Assembly (NCBI RefSeq): GCF_012726195.1
Contig: NZ_JAASAF010000006.1
Span: 186,001-250,000, forward strand
Direction of reading: 5' to 3'
DNA: 64,000 nucleotides
DNA from: Rhodococcus sp. HNM0563
Lineage (GTDB): Bacteria > Actinomycetota > Actinomycetes > Mycobacteriales > Mycobacteriaceae
The position numbers were made by a program, and so were the translations under genes. The notes under the pieces are model-generated. The model saw only the letters and a list, made by a program, of their open reading frames with translations. It searched no databases and was not told the DNA's origin. Of this stretch, positions 42,053 to 50,683 are shown piece by piece (the stretch's first letter is position 1; every line of letters starts with the position of its first letter).

Positions 42053-43548
42053 CAGGCGCCCACCCTGCAGTTCTGGCCGGGGACCTGGGGTACGGGCGCC
42101 GGTTCCGGCGCCGCCGTCGTTTCGATTCCGCCGTTTTCGGGCGCTTGTTCACCGGGTGCGGGTGCTGCCTCATTCGGGACGGGCTCGGCAGGCGGGGCAG
42201 GTGTCTCACCGGGCACGGGTGCTCCCGGTGTGGGTTCGCCGGTCGCAGGTGGTGTGGGTTCCGGGGCCGGGGCAGGAGCCGGCTCCTCGACCTTGCACAC
42301 CGGAAGCAGATCCTGCTGCGCGAGGCGGGCCATCTGCACGCTCGCCTCGTCGAGCGTCCCGGACGGAAGGCCGGCACGAACCTGCTCTCGCGCGGCGGGC
42401 TGAAGGTCGTCGACCATCATCACGCGACACTGCGCGTCGGCCGGATCCACAAGGGTCAGCTCGCCCTCGTCGGTCACGCACCCGATACGTGCCGGCTCCT
42501 GCAGCGAGTAACCGAAGATGTTGCCGGGGAGACCGCGCAGCACGGTGACGCGCGCGTCATCGGCGCTGACGTAGTAGTTGTTCTGGATCATCTGCCGACC
42601 GAAGTACCCACCTGTGGCGACCAGACCGAGCACCACGAGCGCGATGAGCGGGGCCCACCACCGGCTACGACGCTTCTTCGGCTCTTCGGGCGCTTTGTTG
42701 ATGACGCGCTTGGGTGTGGCGCGGGGCGGCCGCATGGCGGCGGCGCGACCGGCGGCGGTGTTCGGCCGGGGAGCTTCGTCCTCGTCCTCACCCGATGCTG
42801 CTCCGGCGACGATGGGGTTGCTCTGCCCGTAGTCGAGATCGATGACGTCGGCGACCACCACGGTGATGTTGTCGGGGCCGCCGCTGCGCAATGCAAGTTC
42901 GATGAGCCGGTCGGCGCATTCGTCGTGGCCGCCCTCGCCCAGGGTGTTCGCGATCGTCTCGTCGCTCACCACATCGGACAGGCCGTCGGAGCAGATCAGG
43001 TAACGATCCCCGGCGCGCGCTTCGCGCACCGTCAGGGTCGGCTCCACTTCTGCACCGGTGAGCGCGCGCATGATCAGCGAACGCTGCGGATGCGTGTGCG
43101 CCTGTTCCGCGGTGATGCGGCCTTCGTCGACCAGTGACTGCACGAACGTGTCGTCGCGGGTGATCTGGGTGAGCTGGTTGTCGCGCAGCAGGTAAGCGCG
43201 GGAGTCGCCGATATGCGCCAGGCCCAGCTTGCTTCCTGCGAACAGGATGGCGGTGAGCGTGGTGCCCATGCCGTCGAGTTCGGGTTCTTCCTCGACCTGA
43301 TCGGCGATCGCGGCATTGCCCTCTCGAACCGCGTCGTCGAGTTTGCCGAGGAGATCTCCTCCCGGCTCGTCGTCGTCGAGATGTGCGAGCGCGGCGATCA
43401 TCAGTTGCGAGGCGACCTCGCCGGCGGCGTGACCACCCATTCCGTCGGCCAAGGCCAGCAGGCGCGCACCGGCGTAGACGGAGTCCTCGTTGTTGGAGCG
43501 AACGAGGCCGCGGTCGCTGCGTGCGGCGTAGCGCAGTACAAGTGTCAC
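42052..43548 (-). CDS. pstP: PP2C-family serine/threonine phosphatase PstP
   Basis: A 498-residue membrane phosphatase that reverses PknA/PknB phosphorylation. The PP2C domain (1-240) has RSDRGLVRSNNEDS, ALADGMGGHAAGE (metal-binding Asp), GMGTTLTA, HIGDSRAYLLR, CSDGLSDVV and SGGPDNITVVV. A membrane helix (about 295-315) follows, then an extracellular domain and a Pro/Glu/Ala-rich C-terminal tail of about 80 residues. GTG start overlaps the fhaB stop (GTGA). Confidence 0.96.
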   Translation of the reverse strand: MTLVLRYAARSDRGLVRSNNEDSVYAGARLLALADGMGGHAAGEVASQLMIAALAHLDDDEPGGDLLGKLDDAVREGNAAIADQVEEEPELDGMGTTLTAILFAGSKLGLAHIGDSRAYLLRDNQLTQITRDDTFVQSLVDEGRITAEQAHTHPQRSLIMRALTGAEVEPTLTVREARAGDRYLICSDGLSDVVSDETIANTLGEGGHDECADRLIELALRSGGPDNITVVVADVIDLDYGQSNPIVAGAASGEDEDEAPRPNTAAGRAAAMRPPRATPKRVINKAPEEPKKRRSRWWAPLIALVVLGLVATGGYFGRQMIQNNYYVSADDARVTVLRGLPGNIFGYSLQEPARIGCVTDEGELTLVDPADAQCRVMMVDDLQPAAREQVRAGLPSGTLDEASVQMARLAQQDLLPVCKVEEPAPAPAPEPTPPATGEPTPGAPVPGETPAPPAEPVPNEAAPAPGEQAPENGGIETTAAPEPAPVPQVPGQNCRVGA

Positions 43549-44006
43549 GGGCGGAGCTCGATCACGGTCTTACCCACGCGCACAGGAGTGCCGAGGGGTA
43601 CGCGGACAGCCGTGGTGACTTTTGCTCGGTCCAAGTACGTTCCGTTCGTCGAGCCGAGGTCTTCGACGTACCAATCGGACCCGCGCGGCGATAGTCGCGC
43701 ATGCCGGGTGGACGCGTAGTCATCGGTGAGCACGAGTGTCGAATCGTCGGCGCGACCGATCATCACCGGTTGCGTGCTGAGCGTGATCCTGGTGCCCGCG
43801 AGGGCACCCTGCGTCACGACCAGGTACTTGGCGGTCTTGTTACGGCCGAGCGACGGCAATACCGACTGCTTGGGGGAGTAGCGCGGTAGTGGTCGCGCAG
43901 AACCGGCATAGATGTCCGAGCGCAATGCTCGTAGCACTGCCCAAACGAACAGCCACAGCAGGAGAAGGAAACCTGCCCGGCTCAGCTGCAGAATCAGCCC
44001 CTGCAC
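43545..44006 (-). CDS. fhaB: FHA domain protein FhaB (FipA)
   Basis: A 153-residue protein with an N-terminal membrane helix (about 10-30) and a C-terminal FHA domain that binds phosphothreonine: MIGRADDSTLVL, STRHARLSPRG and [12 protein letters not shown]. In mycobacteria the homologue is phosphorylated by PknA and interacts with FtsZ and FtsQ. GTG at 44006 follows a strong GGAGG and gives the expected length (155 in M. tuberculosis). A 156-bp gap to fhaA suggests a possible own promoter. Confidence 0.94.
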   Translation of the reverse strand: MQGLILQLSRAGFLLLLWLFVWAVLRALRSDIYAGSARPLPRYSPKQSVLPSLGRNKTAKYLVVTQGALAGTRITLSTQPVMIGRADDSTLVLTDDYASTRHARLSPRGSDWYVEDLGSTNGTYLDRAKVTTAVRVPLGTPVRVGKTVIELRP

Positions 44007-44162
44007 GGCATGTCCTCCTTCGGCATGTGCGACCGGCGCGCGGTCGTCCGGTTCGGTGCGGTCACTCACAATACGGACATCGACCGACTCCATGCAGAAT
44101 CAGATCCGCAGCTCGTGCTGCGGATGAGATCTGTGGATCCGGTGAGCCGGTTTTTCCGCTGG

Positions 44163-45515
44163 TCAGAGGATACGAACGAGGATTTCCGAGTGGCCTGCGC
44201 GGATCACATCGCCATCGGCGAGCTGCCAGTCCTGAACCGAAGCACTGTTGACGGTGGTGCCGTTGGTCGAACCGAGATCGGAAAGCATCGCGACCTGCCC
44301 GTCCCAGCGGATGTCGATGTGGCGGCGGGACACACCCGTGTCGGGAAGGCGGAACTGGGCGTCCTGCCCGCGTCCGATGATGTTGCTGCCTTCGCGGAGC
44401 TGGTAGTAGCGGCCGCTGCCGTCCTCGAGCTGCAGGGTCGCGGTCAGGACACGTCCGGCCGCTGCGGGAGGCTGCTGGTAGCCGCCGCCCGCATATGCCT
44501 GCTGCTGGTATCCCTGGTCGGGCTGCTGGTAGCCGGGATCGGCGTAACCCTGATCGGCGTAGCCCTGCTGGCCGTACGCCTGCTGCTGGTAACCCGGGTC
44601 TGCGTAGCCCTGGTCGTACCCCGCGCCCGCTGCGTACCCCTGCTGCTGGTATCCCTGGTCGGGCTGCTGGTAGCCGGGGTCTGCGTACCCCTGCTGGCCG
44701 TAGTCCTGGCTGTAGGCCTGCTGTCCGTATGCCTGCTCGGCCTGCTGCCCGTACGCCTGGTCTTGTGAATAGCCACCCTGGTCCTGCTGGTAGCCCTGGG
44801 CGCCGTAGCCCTGCTGGTCGTAGCCCTGCTGGTAGTTCTGCTGGTCGTAGGCCGGCTGCTCGTAGCCTTGAGCGCCGTAGGCGGCCTGCTGGTCGTAACC
44901 ACCCTGGTCGTCGTACCCGCCGCCCTGAGGGGCGTAACCACCGTTGTAGCCCTGTGCGTAGCGCTGATCCTGGCCGCCGTGCGCGTGACCGTTTCGTGCG
45001 TACTGTGCTTCCGCCTCGGCGGGGTCACGGCTTGGTTCGTAGCCGGGGTTCTGCGTCATGGAGCCAACTCCTGGTTCGGGGGTCACTGTTGGACGGTTCT
45101 TCGGGGTCCGCTGTGACGGGACGTGCGTCGGTGGACGCCCTGCCTCAGGGTCGACCGAGCCGCGTGTCCGGAACTGCCCGGTGTGCAGTGCCGAAGACGA
45201 CTCGAATACAACCTGGATTTCACCGTATGTCTGCCATCCCTGTTCGCGAATGAAGTCCTCAAGGTGACGCGCGAACGCCTTCACAGTCAAGTCCCGATCC
45301 GCCGCCAAGGCCTCGTGATCGGAGTCGCTGATGGTGATGACGTACTTGTTCGGGGCCAGCGTGTGGCCACGATCAAGCTGCTGGACGCCGTCGGTGGCCT
45401 CTTGTTGGAGGGCAGCTTCGACTTCCTGGGGGACGACGCCACCACCGAAGACGCGGGCGAACGCGTCGCCGATTGCTGCTTGCAGCTTTCGCTCGAAGCG
45501 TTGGGCGATACCCAT
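44163..45515 (-). CDS. fhaA: FHA domain protein FhaA with Tyr/Gln-rich linker
   Basis: A 450-residue protein. An N-terminal DUF3662 domain (about 1-115) is followed by a Pro/Thr linker and a roughly 180-residue Gln/Tyr/Gly-rich tract (about 170-350) with QGYxxPGYQQ-like repeats. A C-terminal FHA domain follows (about 360-450: [20 protein letters not shown], then [11 protein letters not shown]). FhaA binds phosphorylated MviN/PknB and dampens peptidoglycan synthesis at poles and septa. The repeat tract is low-complexity and prion-like in composition. Confidence 0.95.
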   Translation of the reverse strand: MGIAQRFERKLQAAIGDAFARVFGGGVVPQEVEAALQQEATDGVQQLDRGHTLAPNKYVITISDSDHEALAADRDLTVKAFARHLEDFIREQGWQTYGEIQVVFESSSALHTGQFRTRGSVDPEAGRPPTHVPSQRTPKNRPTVTPEPGVGSMTQNPGYEPSRDPAEAEAQYARNGHAHGGQDQRYAQGYNGGYAPQGGGYDDQGGYDQQAAYGAQGYEQPAYDQQNYQQGYDQQGYGAQGYQQDQGGYSQDQAYGQQAEQAYGQQAYSQDYGQQGYADPGYQQPDQGYQQQGYAAGAGYDQGYADPGYQQQAYGQQGYADQGYADPGYQQPDQGYQQQAYAGGGYQQPPAAAGRVLTATLQLEDGSGRYYQLREGSNIIGRGQDAQFRLPDTGVSRRHIDIRWDGQVAMLSDLGSTNGTTVNSASVQDWQLADGDVIRAGHSEILVRIL

Positions 45516-45718
45516 GACGACCCCCTTTCCGGTCCAGCGTGTCGTGGGTGCAGATCTCGCTAGTGCATGGTATCCATTTTTGCTCGGATTCGACCGGGCG
45601 GATTACTCCGCGTGTTCAACCTGACATGTCGATGGGCGTGGCGGGAGCCCGAAAAGTTGCTCTGACCTCGTGAATCGGTGATTCGGTAGGCGCTGTGTTA
45701 CTGTTTTCTGCGTTGCTC

Positions 45719-45801
45719 GGGCGAGTGGCGGAATGGCAGACGCGCTGGCTTCAGGTGCCAGTGTCCTTCGGGACGTGGGGGTTCAAGTCCCCCTTCGCCC
45801 A
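45719..45801 (+). tRNA. tRNA-Leu (anticodon CAG)
   Basis: An 83-nt class II tRNA. The acceptor GGGCGAG pairs with TTCGCCC, the anticodon stem CTGGC/GCCAG encloses TTCAGGT (CAG at 45752-45754), the variable arm is TGTCCTTCGGGACG, and the T arm is GGGGG-TTCAAGT-CCCCC. TACTGT at 45699-45704 may be its -10 element. The location after fhaA matches mycobacterial leuT. Accessory genes follow. Confidence 0.96.
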
Positions 45802-45827
45802 CAGTGAGTAGTTCCACGAACTACGAC

Positions 45828-45873
45828 GAATGAGGTCACGAACTCGAAAGAGGTCGTGACCTCATTCTTGTTT
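45828..45873 (+). terminator. terminator after tRNA-Leu
   Basis: A perfect 14-bp inverted repeat (45828-45841 with 45854-45867) followed by TTGTTT. It also closes the convergent cassette ending at 45891. Confidence 0.82.
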
Positions 45874-45890
45874 GCGGGTTGGTCGTCGAC

Positions 45891-46775
45891 TTACGCGAAT
45901 CGTCCCCGATCCAGCGTCGGGACGTCGATGGGAACTGTGTTGCGGCGGTACAGCCGCACCGAGCACTTGTCGACGGTGAGGAAATGGATCGGTTCCCAGT
46001 TGATTCCAGCGTCCTTCAGTGCCTTCTTGTGGGATTTCCACTCGTCGCGAAGCTGCTTCTTCTCGGTCGGGCTGAACGGGTGGTCGGTCAGTACGAGGAG
46101 GCGCACCCGCTTCGGCAACAGCGGCGATCCCTCGACGACCTCTAGACGAAACTGCTCGACGTCATCACACCACGCCTGCGACTTCTTGCACTTCGAGAGG
46201 AGCCTCCGTAGCGACTCGAATACCGGCCCTGCCAGTGCGTCGTGAACAGCGGGGCGGGAGAGTTTGCTGACGAGCCGCCGGCCGAGAATCAGCTCCTCCT
46301 CGATCGTGGCAAAGCCCTCGACGGGGTCATGTGCAGCGAGTAGGCCTTTGCTGACCGGGACAACCGCGCGCAGGTCCACAGCCCAGGCCGCTCCAACCGC
46401 GGGCGGCTGAGTCAGCCAGACGTACTCCGTCACCTGGTGGTCCTTGATTTGCTGGATCTTGTCCGTGGGGAAGGCCGATACGTCTCGCACCGGACACACG
46501 CTCACCAATGGGTGCCGCTTCGCGGGGCCACCCGCGATATCGCAAGTCTGCGAGACCACCACCGAGTATCCGGTGTCGCTCAGCAGCGCCGAACGCGCAC
46601 GCACCCCACCCACTGCTGCGCCGGCGGACCGTTCGCCGGTCACGGGGTCGTCCTGCCACGCGGGAACGATCCAGGTTCCCCGGTCCATTTTGAGGAGATG
46701 ACCCTGCCGCCACCGCTCGAGTGAGACAAGTGTGTCCGGATCCCACTGCTCCGGCAGGAGACGGTCGATTGTCAA
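45891..46775 (-). CDS. protein of unknown family with SQTCDI motif (third gene of TIGR04255 cassette)
   Basis: A 294-residue soluble protein, family not recognised. The N-terminal third carries VVVSQTCDIAGGPAKRHPL, with a Cys-Asp pair next to a strand, a pattern reminiscent of uncharacterised proteins from accessory loci. The rest is mixed alpha/beta with a basic helix (KKQLRDEWKSHKKALKDAG) near the C-terminus. There is no signal peptide or membrane helix. Its ATG overlaps the stop of the upstream HTH gene (ATGA), so it is coupled with it. An effector or modification role is possible but unproven. Confidence 0.7.
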   Translation of the reverse strand: MTIDRLLPEQWDPDTLVSLERWRQGHLLKMDRGTWIVPAWQDDPVTGERSAGAAVGGVRARSALLSDTGYSVVVSQTCDIAGGPAKRHPLVSVCPVRDVSAFPTDKIQQIKDHQVTEYVWLTQPPAVGAAWAVDLRAVVPVSKGLLAAHDPVEGFATIEEELILGRRLVSKLSRPAVHDALAGPVFESLRRLLSKCKKSQAWCDDVEQFRLEVVEGSPLLPKRVRLLVLTDHPFSPTEKKQLRDEWKSHKKALKDAGINWEPIHFLTVDKCSVRLYRRNTVPIDVPTLDRGRFA

Positions 46776-47521
46776 CGTGCGAATCCGTCCTCGACGTCTT
46801 CGGTAACCAAGGGCCCTCCGGAGCGGATGATCGGAGTGTCGATTTCCTCTGCGATTCCTTCAGCCACCGAAGTGCCGATCTCGCGCTGGGGGAGCGGAGT
46901 CCTGTCAACCGCCATGTCTACGAGGTCGTCGAACCTGGCGTCGAGCAGGGCATCGATCCGCTGCGGGTCGCCCCGGAGCCACCGAGCCAGCGGCTGATCG
47001 ACGGTGTTGTGGAGATCGTCGACCGCATCCGCGAGCTCCCACAGTCGACCCAGGCTGGCGACACGAGGTCGGCTTCCAGCCGGCTTGTCCGCCCACGAAT
47101 GGAAGGTCCGCTTGCGGATGCCGGTGGCCTTGAACATTTCCTTCTGTGTGAGACCAAGGTCGGTCCGGAGCTGTTCGAACGCATCGACGACGTCCGCGGT
47201 TTCGGTGACCTTTCGAGTCTCCGCTCGCACAGTGTCGATGAATGTGTATGGGGTGGTCATCCACAATGCCGAGCCCGGCAGGTCGGTCTTGCCGTCGACG
47301 TATTTGATGACGGCGACATGAACTTGTTCCCGGCGTGAGGTATCGAGCGCGCTGGAGAAGTGCGCAGCCACATTTCTCAGCCCAGATGAGGAACTCATCG
47401 CCATGAAGGTGCTGGACCAGTAGGTGTCCTCAGCGTGTACCGGGTGCAACCCCAGCCGATCGGACCTCGAGGACGACGACCGGAGTACCCGTGAGCCGGT
47501 CGGCTCGTACATGATCGTCAT
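46772..47521 (-). CDS. HTH protein resembling Xre/MbcA-type antitoxins
   Basis: A 249-residue protein. The first 75 residues are variable and Ser-rich. A helix-turn-helix follows around residues 115-135 (FEQLRTDLGLTQKEMFKATG, then IRKRTFHSWAD), and then LGRLWELADAVDDLHNTVDQ and RWLRGDPQRIDALLDARFD. This resembles the toxin-binding domain of Xre/MbcA/ParS antitoxins. It could bind DNA and autoregulate the cassette. The ATG overlaps the TIGR04255 stop. An internal start such as the Met near residue 40 is possible. Homology is inferred from pattern only. Confidence 0.66.
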   Translation of the reverse strand: MTIMYEPTGSRVLRSSSSRSDRLGLHPVHAEDTYWSSTFMAMSSSSGLRNVAAHFSSALDTSRREQVHVAVIKYVDGKTDLPGSALWMTTPYTFIDTVRAETRKVTETADVVDAFEQLRTDLGLTQKEMFKATGIRKRTFHSWADKPAGSRPRVASLGRLWELADAVDDLHNTVDQPLARWLRGDPQRIDALLDARFDDLVDMAVDRTPLPQREIGTSVAEGIAEEIDTPIIRSGGPLVTEDVEDGFAR

Positions 47522-48372
47522 CCTTCGCCTCCCTCTCGAAGCTCCTTCAGGTATGCCTCGGTCACCGATGCCTGGAACAGGGACAGCGCGGTGCGGTTCA
47601 GGCGCTCGGCCGACATGACGACCTCCCGTACGTCGAATGTGAAGGAAGAGTGGCGGAACACGTCGGTGTCGAGAAGGTAATGCACGTTCTTGCCGGAATC
47701 GTCCTGAATCGGCCCATGGCGCAGCAACGCGCCGTGATGGTCGTCGAGGCGGATCTCCACCTGCTGTTGGGCGCCTCGGACGCTATTGCCGAAGATTGGG
47801 TTGAGCACAGGTCCGAGGAGGGTGTCATGGATCCGACCACGCCATGCCTCTGCGGAGTGGATGCCGCGGTCTTGGAAGCGGTCGACGTACCGCAGGCCGA
47901 TGCGGTGCACCAGCGAAGGTTTGATCAACAGTCGGAGTGACTCGAGCAGAACGGTGAGCGGAGTTTTCAGGCTGGTGCTCCAACGCTCATAGCGGTTGAT
48001 CTGGAGGATCAGGATGTCGGGCATGAGCGTGATGTGGCCGGAACCGTCCGCTGACACGACCTGCCACCCCTGCGATTCCGACGCCACCTGGGAGGCGCCG
48101 TTGGAACCGAAGTCGATCCGCATCTGCTGCTGGCGGGCTTGTTGGATGGTCGGGTAGTCGATCCCGGTGTTGTCGACGAGGTTGTCGCGAAGCGTGGCCG
48201 CGGCTTCTGGGGCGATCTCTTCTACGGGAGACGTGAAGCGAATCTCGATCACCGCGGCTTCGAGTGGGGCGTTTCCGAGCAGCGTGGGATCGGCAGGGCG
48301 GAGCTCCCCCAAAGGGATGTCCTCGGCAGGCTGAAGTGTGTGCGGATCGATCGTCATATGCGTCCCGTCCAT
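47518..48372 (-). CDS. TIGR04255 family protein (first gene of cassette)
   Basis: A 284-residue soluble protein. LLGNAPLEAAVIEIRF near residues 31-46 is the typical N-terminal signature of the sporadically distributed TIGR04255 family. The middle has LILQINRYERWSTSLKTPL and HRIGLRYVDRF, also family-like. I know of no established biochemical function. The ATG at 48372 is preceded by AAGGTG inside a direct repeat; an ATG at 48357 is an alternative. It leads a three-gene, overlap-linked operon. Confidence 0.8.
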   Translation of the reverse strand: MDGTHMTIDPHTLQPAEDIPLGELRPADPTLLGNAPLEAAVIEIRFTSPVEEIAPEAAATLRDNLVDNTGIDYPTIQQARQQQMRIDFGSNGASQVASESQGWQVVSADGSGHITLMPDILILQINRYERWSTSLKTPLTVLLESLRLLIKPSLVHRIGLRYVDRFQDRGIHSAEAWRGRIHDTLLGPVLNPIFGNSVRGAQQQVEIRLDDHHGALLRHGPIQDDSGKNVHYLLDTDVFRHSSFTFDVREVVMSAERLNRTALSLFQASVTEAYLKELREGGEG

Positions 48373-48374
48373 TG

Positions 48375-48395
48375 AGATGCACCTTAGATGCACCT
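48375..48395. repeat. 10-bp tandem direct repeat upstream of TIGR04255 cassette
   Basis: AGATGCACCT occurs twice (48375-48384 and 48386-48395) with an 11-bp period. It covers the ribosome binding site of the first cassette gene. A TTGACT on the minus strand (48413-48408) lies just upstream as a possible -35. It is a candidate operator for the cassette's HTH protein. Confidence 0.55.
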
Positions 48396-48584
48396 ACCGA
48401 CGAGTGTAGTCAATATGTCGAGAAGGGCAGCGGGAGCGGTAGGTCAGATGGACGCCTACTGGACCACTGCTCCGGCCGTCGAAGGTGGATCGAACCCAGC
48501 CGACCGATTGCACACTCGCATTGCCCCGGGACGGACTGACCGCGCGTACCCGGCAACCGGTCACCTCTCCACATTGATCTGTGT

Positions 48585-49952
48585 TCAGCTGAGCAGTGCA
48601 GTCAGCCAGGCGGCGACGAGCAGTACTTCCGGTCCGCGGAGCCATTGCCGGACCAGATCGACCGGAATCTGGCCGACAGCGGTTTCGAGGATCAGACCGT
48701 CGTAGCGGATCGACGGCCGCGTCCGTACCCGGTAGGCCGCACCACAGCCACCTGCCAGACCGATCACCAGCGTCGCCGCGGTACCACCACTCAGGAAAGT
48801 GGTCGACACGGCGACCAATGTTGCTGCGACGCTCGGTACTACAGTCAGCGGCAACAGGATCTGCCGGTCAGCGGAACCGAGTAATGCACCGAAGTCACGC
48901 TCACGCAAGATATCCCGTAGTCCCGCACTGAAGAGCATCGTGACGACGAACACCGCGGCGAGTTGCAGCACGGCTACCGCTGGTGGGGTCACCGCCATCG
49001 GCGCGACGGCCACAATGCCGACGACACTGCACGCCAACAGCAACGATACCGGTCGGCGACGGTGGCGAAGCAGGTCGGATTCGATGAGTGCCCGTGACAG
49101 ACCACCGCGTATCGGGCGTGTCCGACGCCGTCCGATACGTTGCCAAGCCTTCTGTTCGAGCATCCCGAGTAGCACTGAAGGATCCAATGCGGTGACGGAG
49201 GCGGACACGGCCGCCGTGGTGCCTGCTCCGGCCGTCAGGTCCGCTGCTCCGATCCTGCCGCAGCACGCCACCGCGCAGGCCCCGACGGCCACGGCGGTCG
49301 CCCCGACTGCTGTGACAAGCCACCAGTTCATCGGCATGGGAACGTTCACCCCGGCGATCGCAGCGACAACGGCGGCGACTGACCCCAGCAGCGCAACCCG
49401 GATCAGGTCGGTCACTATGCGCAGCGGGAGTATCCGACACTGAGTAAGAACAGATAGCGCAACCACGCTGCAGCCGACAGCTGCCATGAGAACGGCGAAT
49501 GGCACCCACGTCGTCAACGCTGCCGCGAAAGCTGCAATACGACCCACAAGCGCGCCGACCACTGCGCCACATCCGAGCGCAAGTGCTACTCGTCGGCGTA
49601 GCAGAGCGCCGCGATCGAGGGGCGCCGCTACCAGCCAGAAACCGAACTCGGCACTGGTGCTCACCGGACCGATCGCCCGCACGAAAGCGAGCCCGACCGC
49701 CGCAGCGGCCGCGGTAACAGCCCATCCCCACGTCGATGTCCACGGCTGCCCGGTGACCCACACGTTCAGCGGGGTGAGCACGGTCGGTGGCAGCGTGAAC
49801 AGCCACCACAGCAGGCCGGCACCGACGTACAACCCGAGTGTCCCGAGCACGAACGTCGCGGCACGACCGCCGACCGGCGTGTGCTGTCGTTCGAAGTCAC
49901 GGATGAGCATGCGGATCGACCGCACCGAAACGGCGCTGCGTGTCATCACCAT
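48585..49952 (-). CDS. ABC transporter permease-like membrane protein
   Basis: A 455-residue hydrophobic protein with about 10-12 membrane helices and an Arg-rich loop near residue 290-310 (QKAWQRIGRRRTRPIRGG). The start overlaps the ATP-binding gene stop (ATGGTGA), which shows coupling to it. It has no clear subfamily signature, though it looks like ABC-2-type or DUF6297-like permeases of actinobacteria. The substrate is unknown; export is more likely than import because no binding protein is nearby. Confidence 0.75.
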   Translation of the reverse strand: MVMTRSAVSVRSIRMLIRDFERQHTPVGGRAATFVLGTLGLYVGAGLLWWLFTLPPTVLTPLNVWVTGQPWTSTWGWAVTAAAAAVGLAFVRAIGPVSTSAEFGFWLVAAPLDRGALLRRRVALALGCGAVVGALVGRIAAFAAALTTWVPFAVLMAAVGCSVVALSVLTQCRILPLRIVTDLIRVALLGSVAAVVAAIAGVNVPMPMNWWLVTAVGATAVAVGACAVACCGRIGAADLTAGAGTTAAVSASVTALDPSVLLGMLEQKAWQRIGRRRTRPIRGGLSRALIESDLLRHRRRPVSLLLACSVVGIVAVAPMAVTPPAVAVLQLAAVFVVTMLFSAGLRDILRERDFGALLGSADRQILLPLTVVPSVAATLVAVSTTFLSGGTAATLVIGLAGGCGAAYRVRTRPSIRYDGLILETAVGQIPVDLVRQWLRGPEVLLVAAWLTALLS

Positions 49953-50596
49953 GAGTCTGCCTCGACGACCTGATCGGCGACTGTATCCACCAGGACGCCG
50001 TCGTGCGAGACAATCAATACTGTTCCGCCTGAATGTTTTTCGTCGATGAGGGCAGATGCCAGCCATGTGCGACCGGCCTCGTCGAGATGTTGTTCCGGTT
50101 CGTCGAGAACCAACAGTCGTCGGGGCCGGACGAACGCCGACGCCAACGCCAACCGGTGACGCTGACCGCTCGACAAGGTCACCGGGAGTTGGTCTGCTAC
50201 CGGTAGCAGACCGACGTCTGCAAGGACCTGTGTTGCCGCTTCGAACGGGTCGGGGACCTCGTGACCGGTCGCGACGAGTTGTAGGTGTTCGTGTGCTGTG
50301 AGGTGAGCGAAGGTAGGCACCTCGCCGAACACCGCGGCGACATTCCTGCGGAACGCCGGAGAGGTTTCGTCGACTGATGTGCCATCGATTTCGATGGCGC
50401 CGTCGTCGAGACGATCGGCTCCGACGACGCACCTGAGCAGAGTCGACTTGCCTGCTCCGTTTGCGCCGACCACGGCACAGCATCGGCCGACGGCAACGTC
50501 GAAGCCGACTCCGGCCAGGACCGTCACATCTCCGAACCGACGGTGGGCATTGCGAATGGACACGGCGGGTACGCCGTGCAGATCAGGGGTGTGCAT
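49946..50596 (-). CDS. ABC transporter ATP-binding protein
   Basis: A 216-residue ATPase with Walker A GANGAGKST, Q-loop region AAVFGEVPTFAHLTAHEHL, a degenerate signature LSSGQRHRLALASAF, Walker B RLLVLDEPEQHLDE and switch SHDGVLVD. The short form is typical of drug, peptide or antimicrobial exporters. ATG at 50596 has GGAG at good spacing; an ATG at 50614 has its GAGG too close. It is coupled to the permease downstream. Confidence 0.9.
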   Translation of the reverse strand: MHTPDLHGVPAVSIRNAHRRFGDVTVLAGVGFDVAVGRCCAVVGANGAGKSTLLRCVVGADRLDDGAIEIDGTSVDETSPAFRRNVAAVFGEVPTFAHLTAHEHLQLVATGHEVPDPFEAATQVLADVGLLPVADQLPVTLSSGQRHRLALASAFVRPRRLLVLDEPEQHLDEAGRTWLASALIDEKHSGGTVLIVSHDGVLVDTVADQVVEADSW

Positions 50597-50683
50597 GAAG
50601 GGGTCTCCACTCATCCTCGGCAAGGCAAACACAGGGTGAGGAGGGACCGTCGAACAGTGAGATGGATCGTTCTGCGGTCCCCG

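Noticed and set aside
48478-48500. tRNA T-arm-like GGGTTCGATCC on the minus strand, possible attachment site
   Set aside because: No matching acceptor stem and no identity to the tRNA-Leu 3' end, so it is probably chance.
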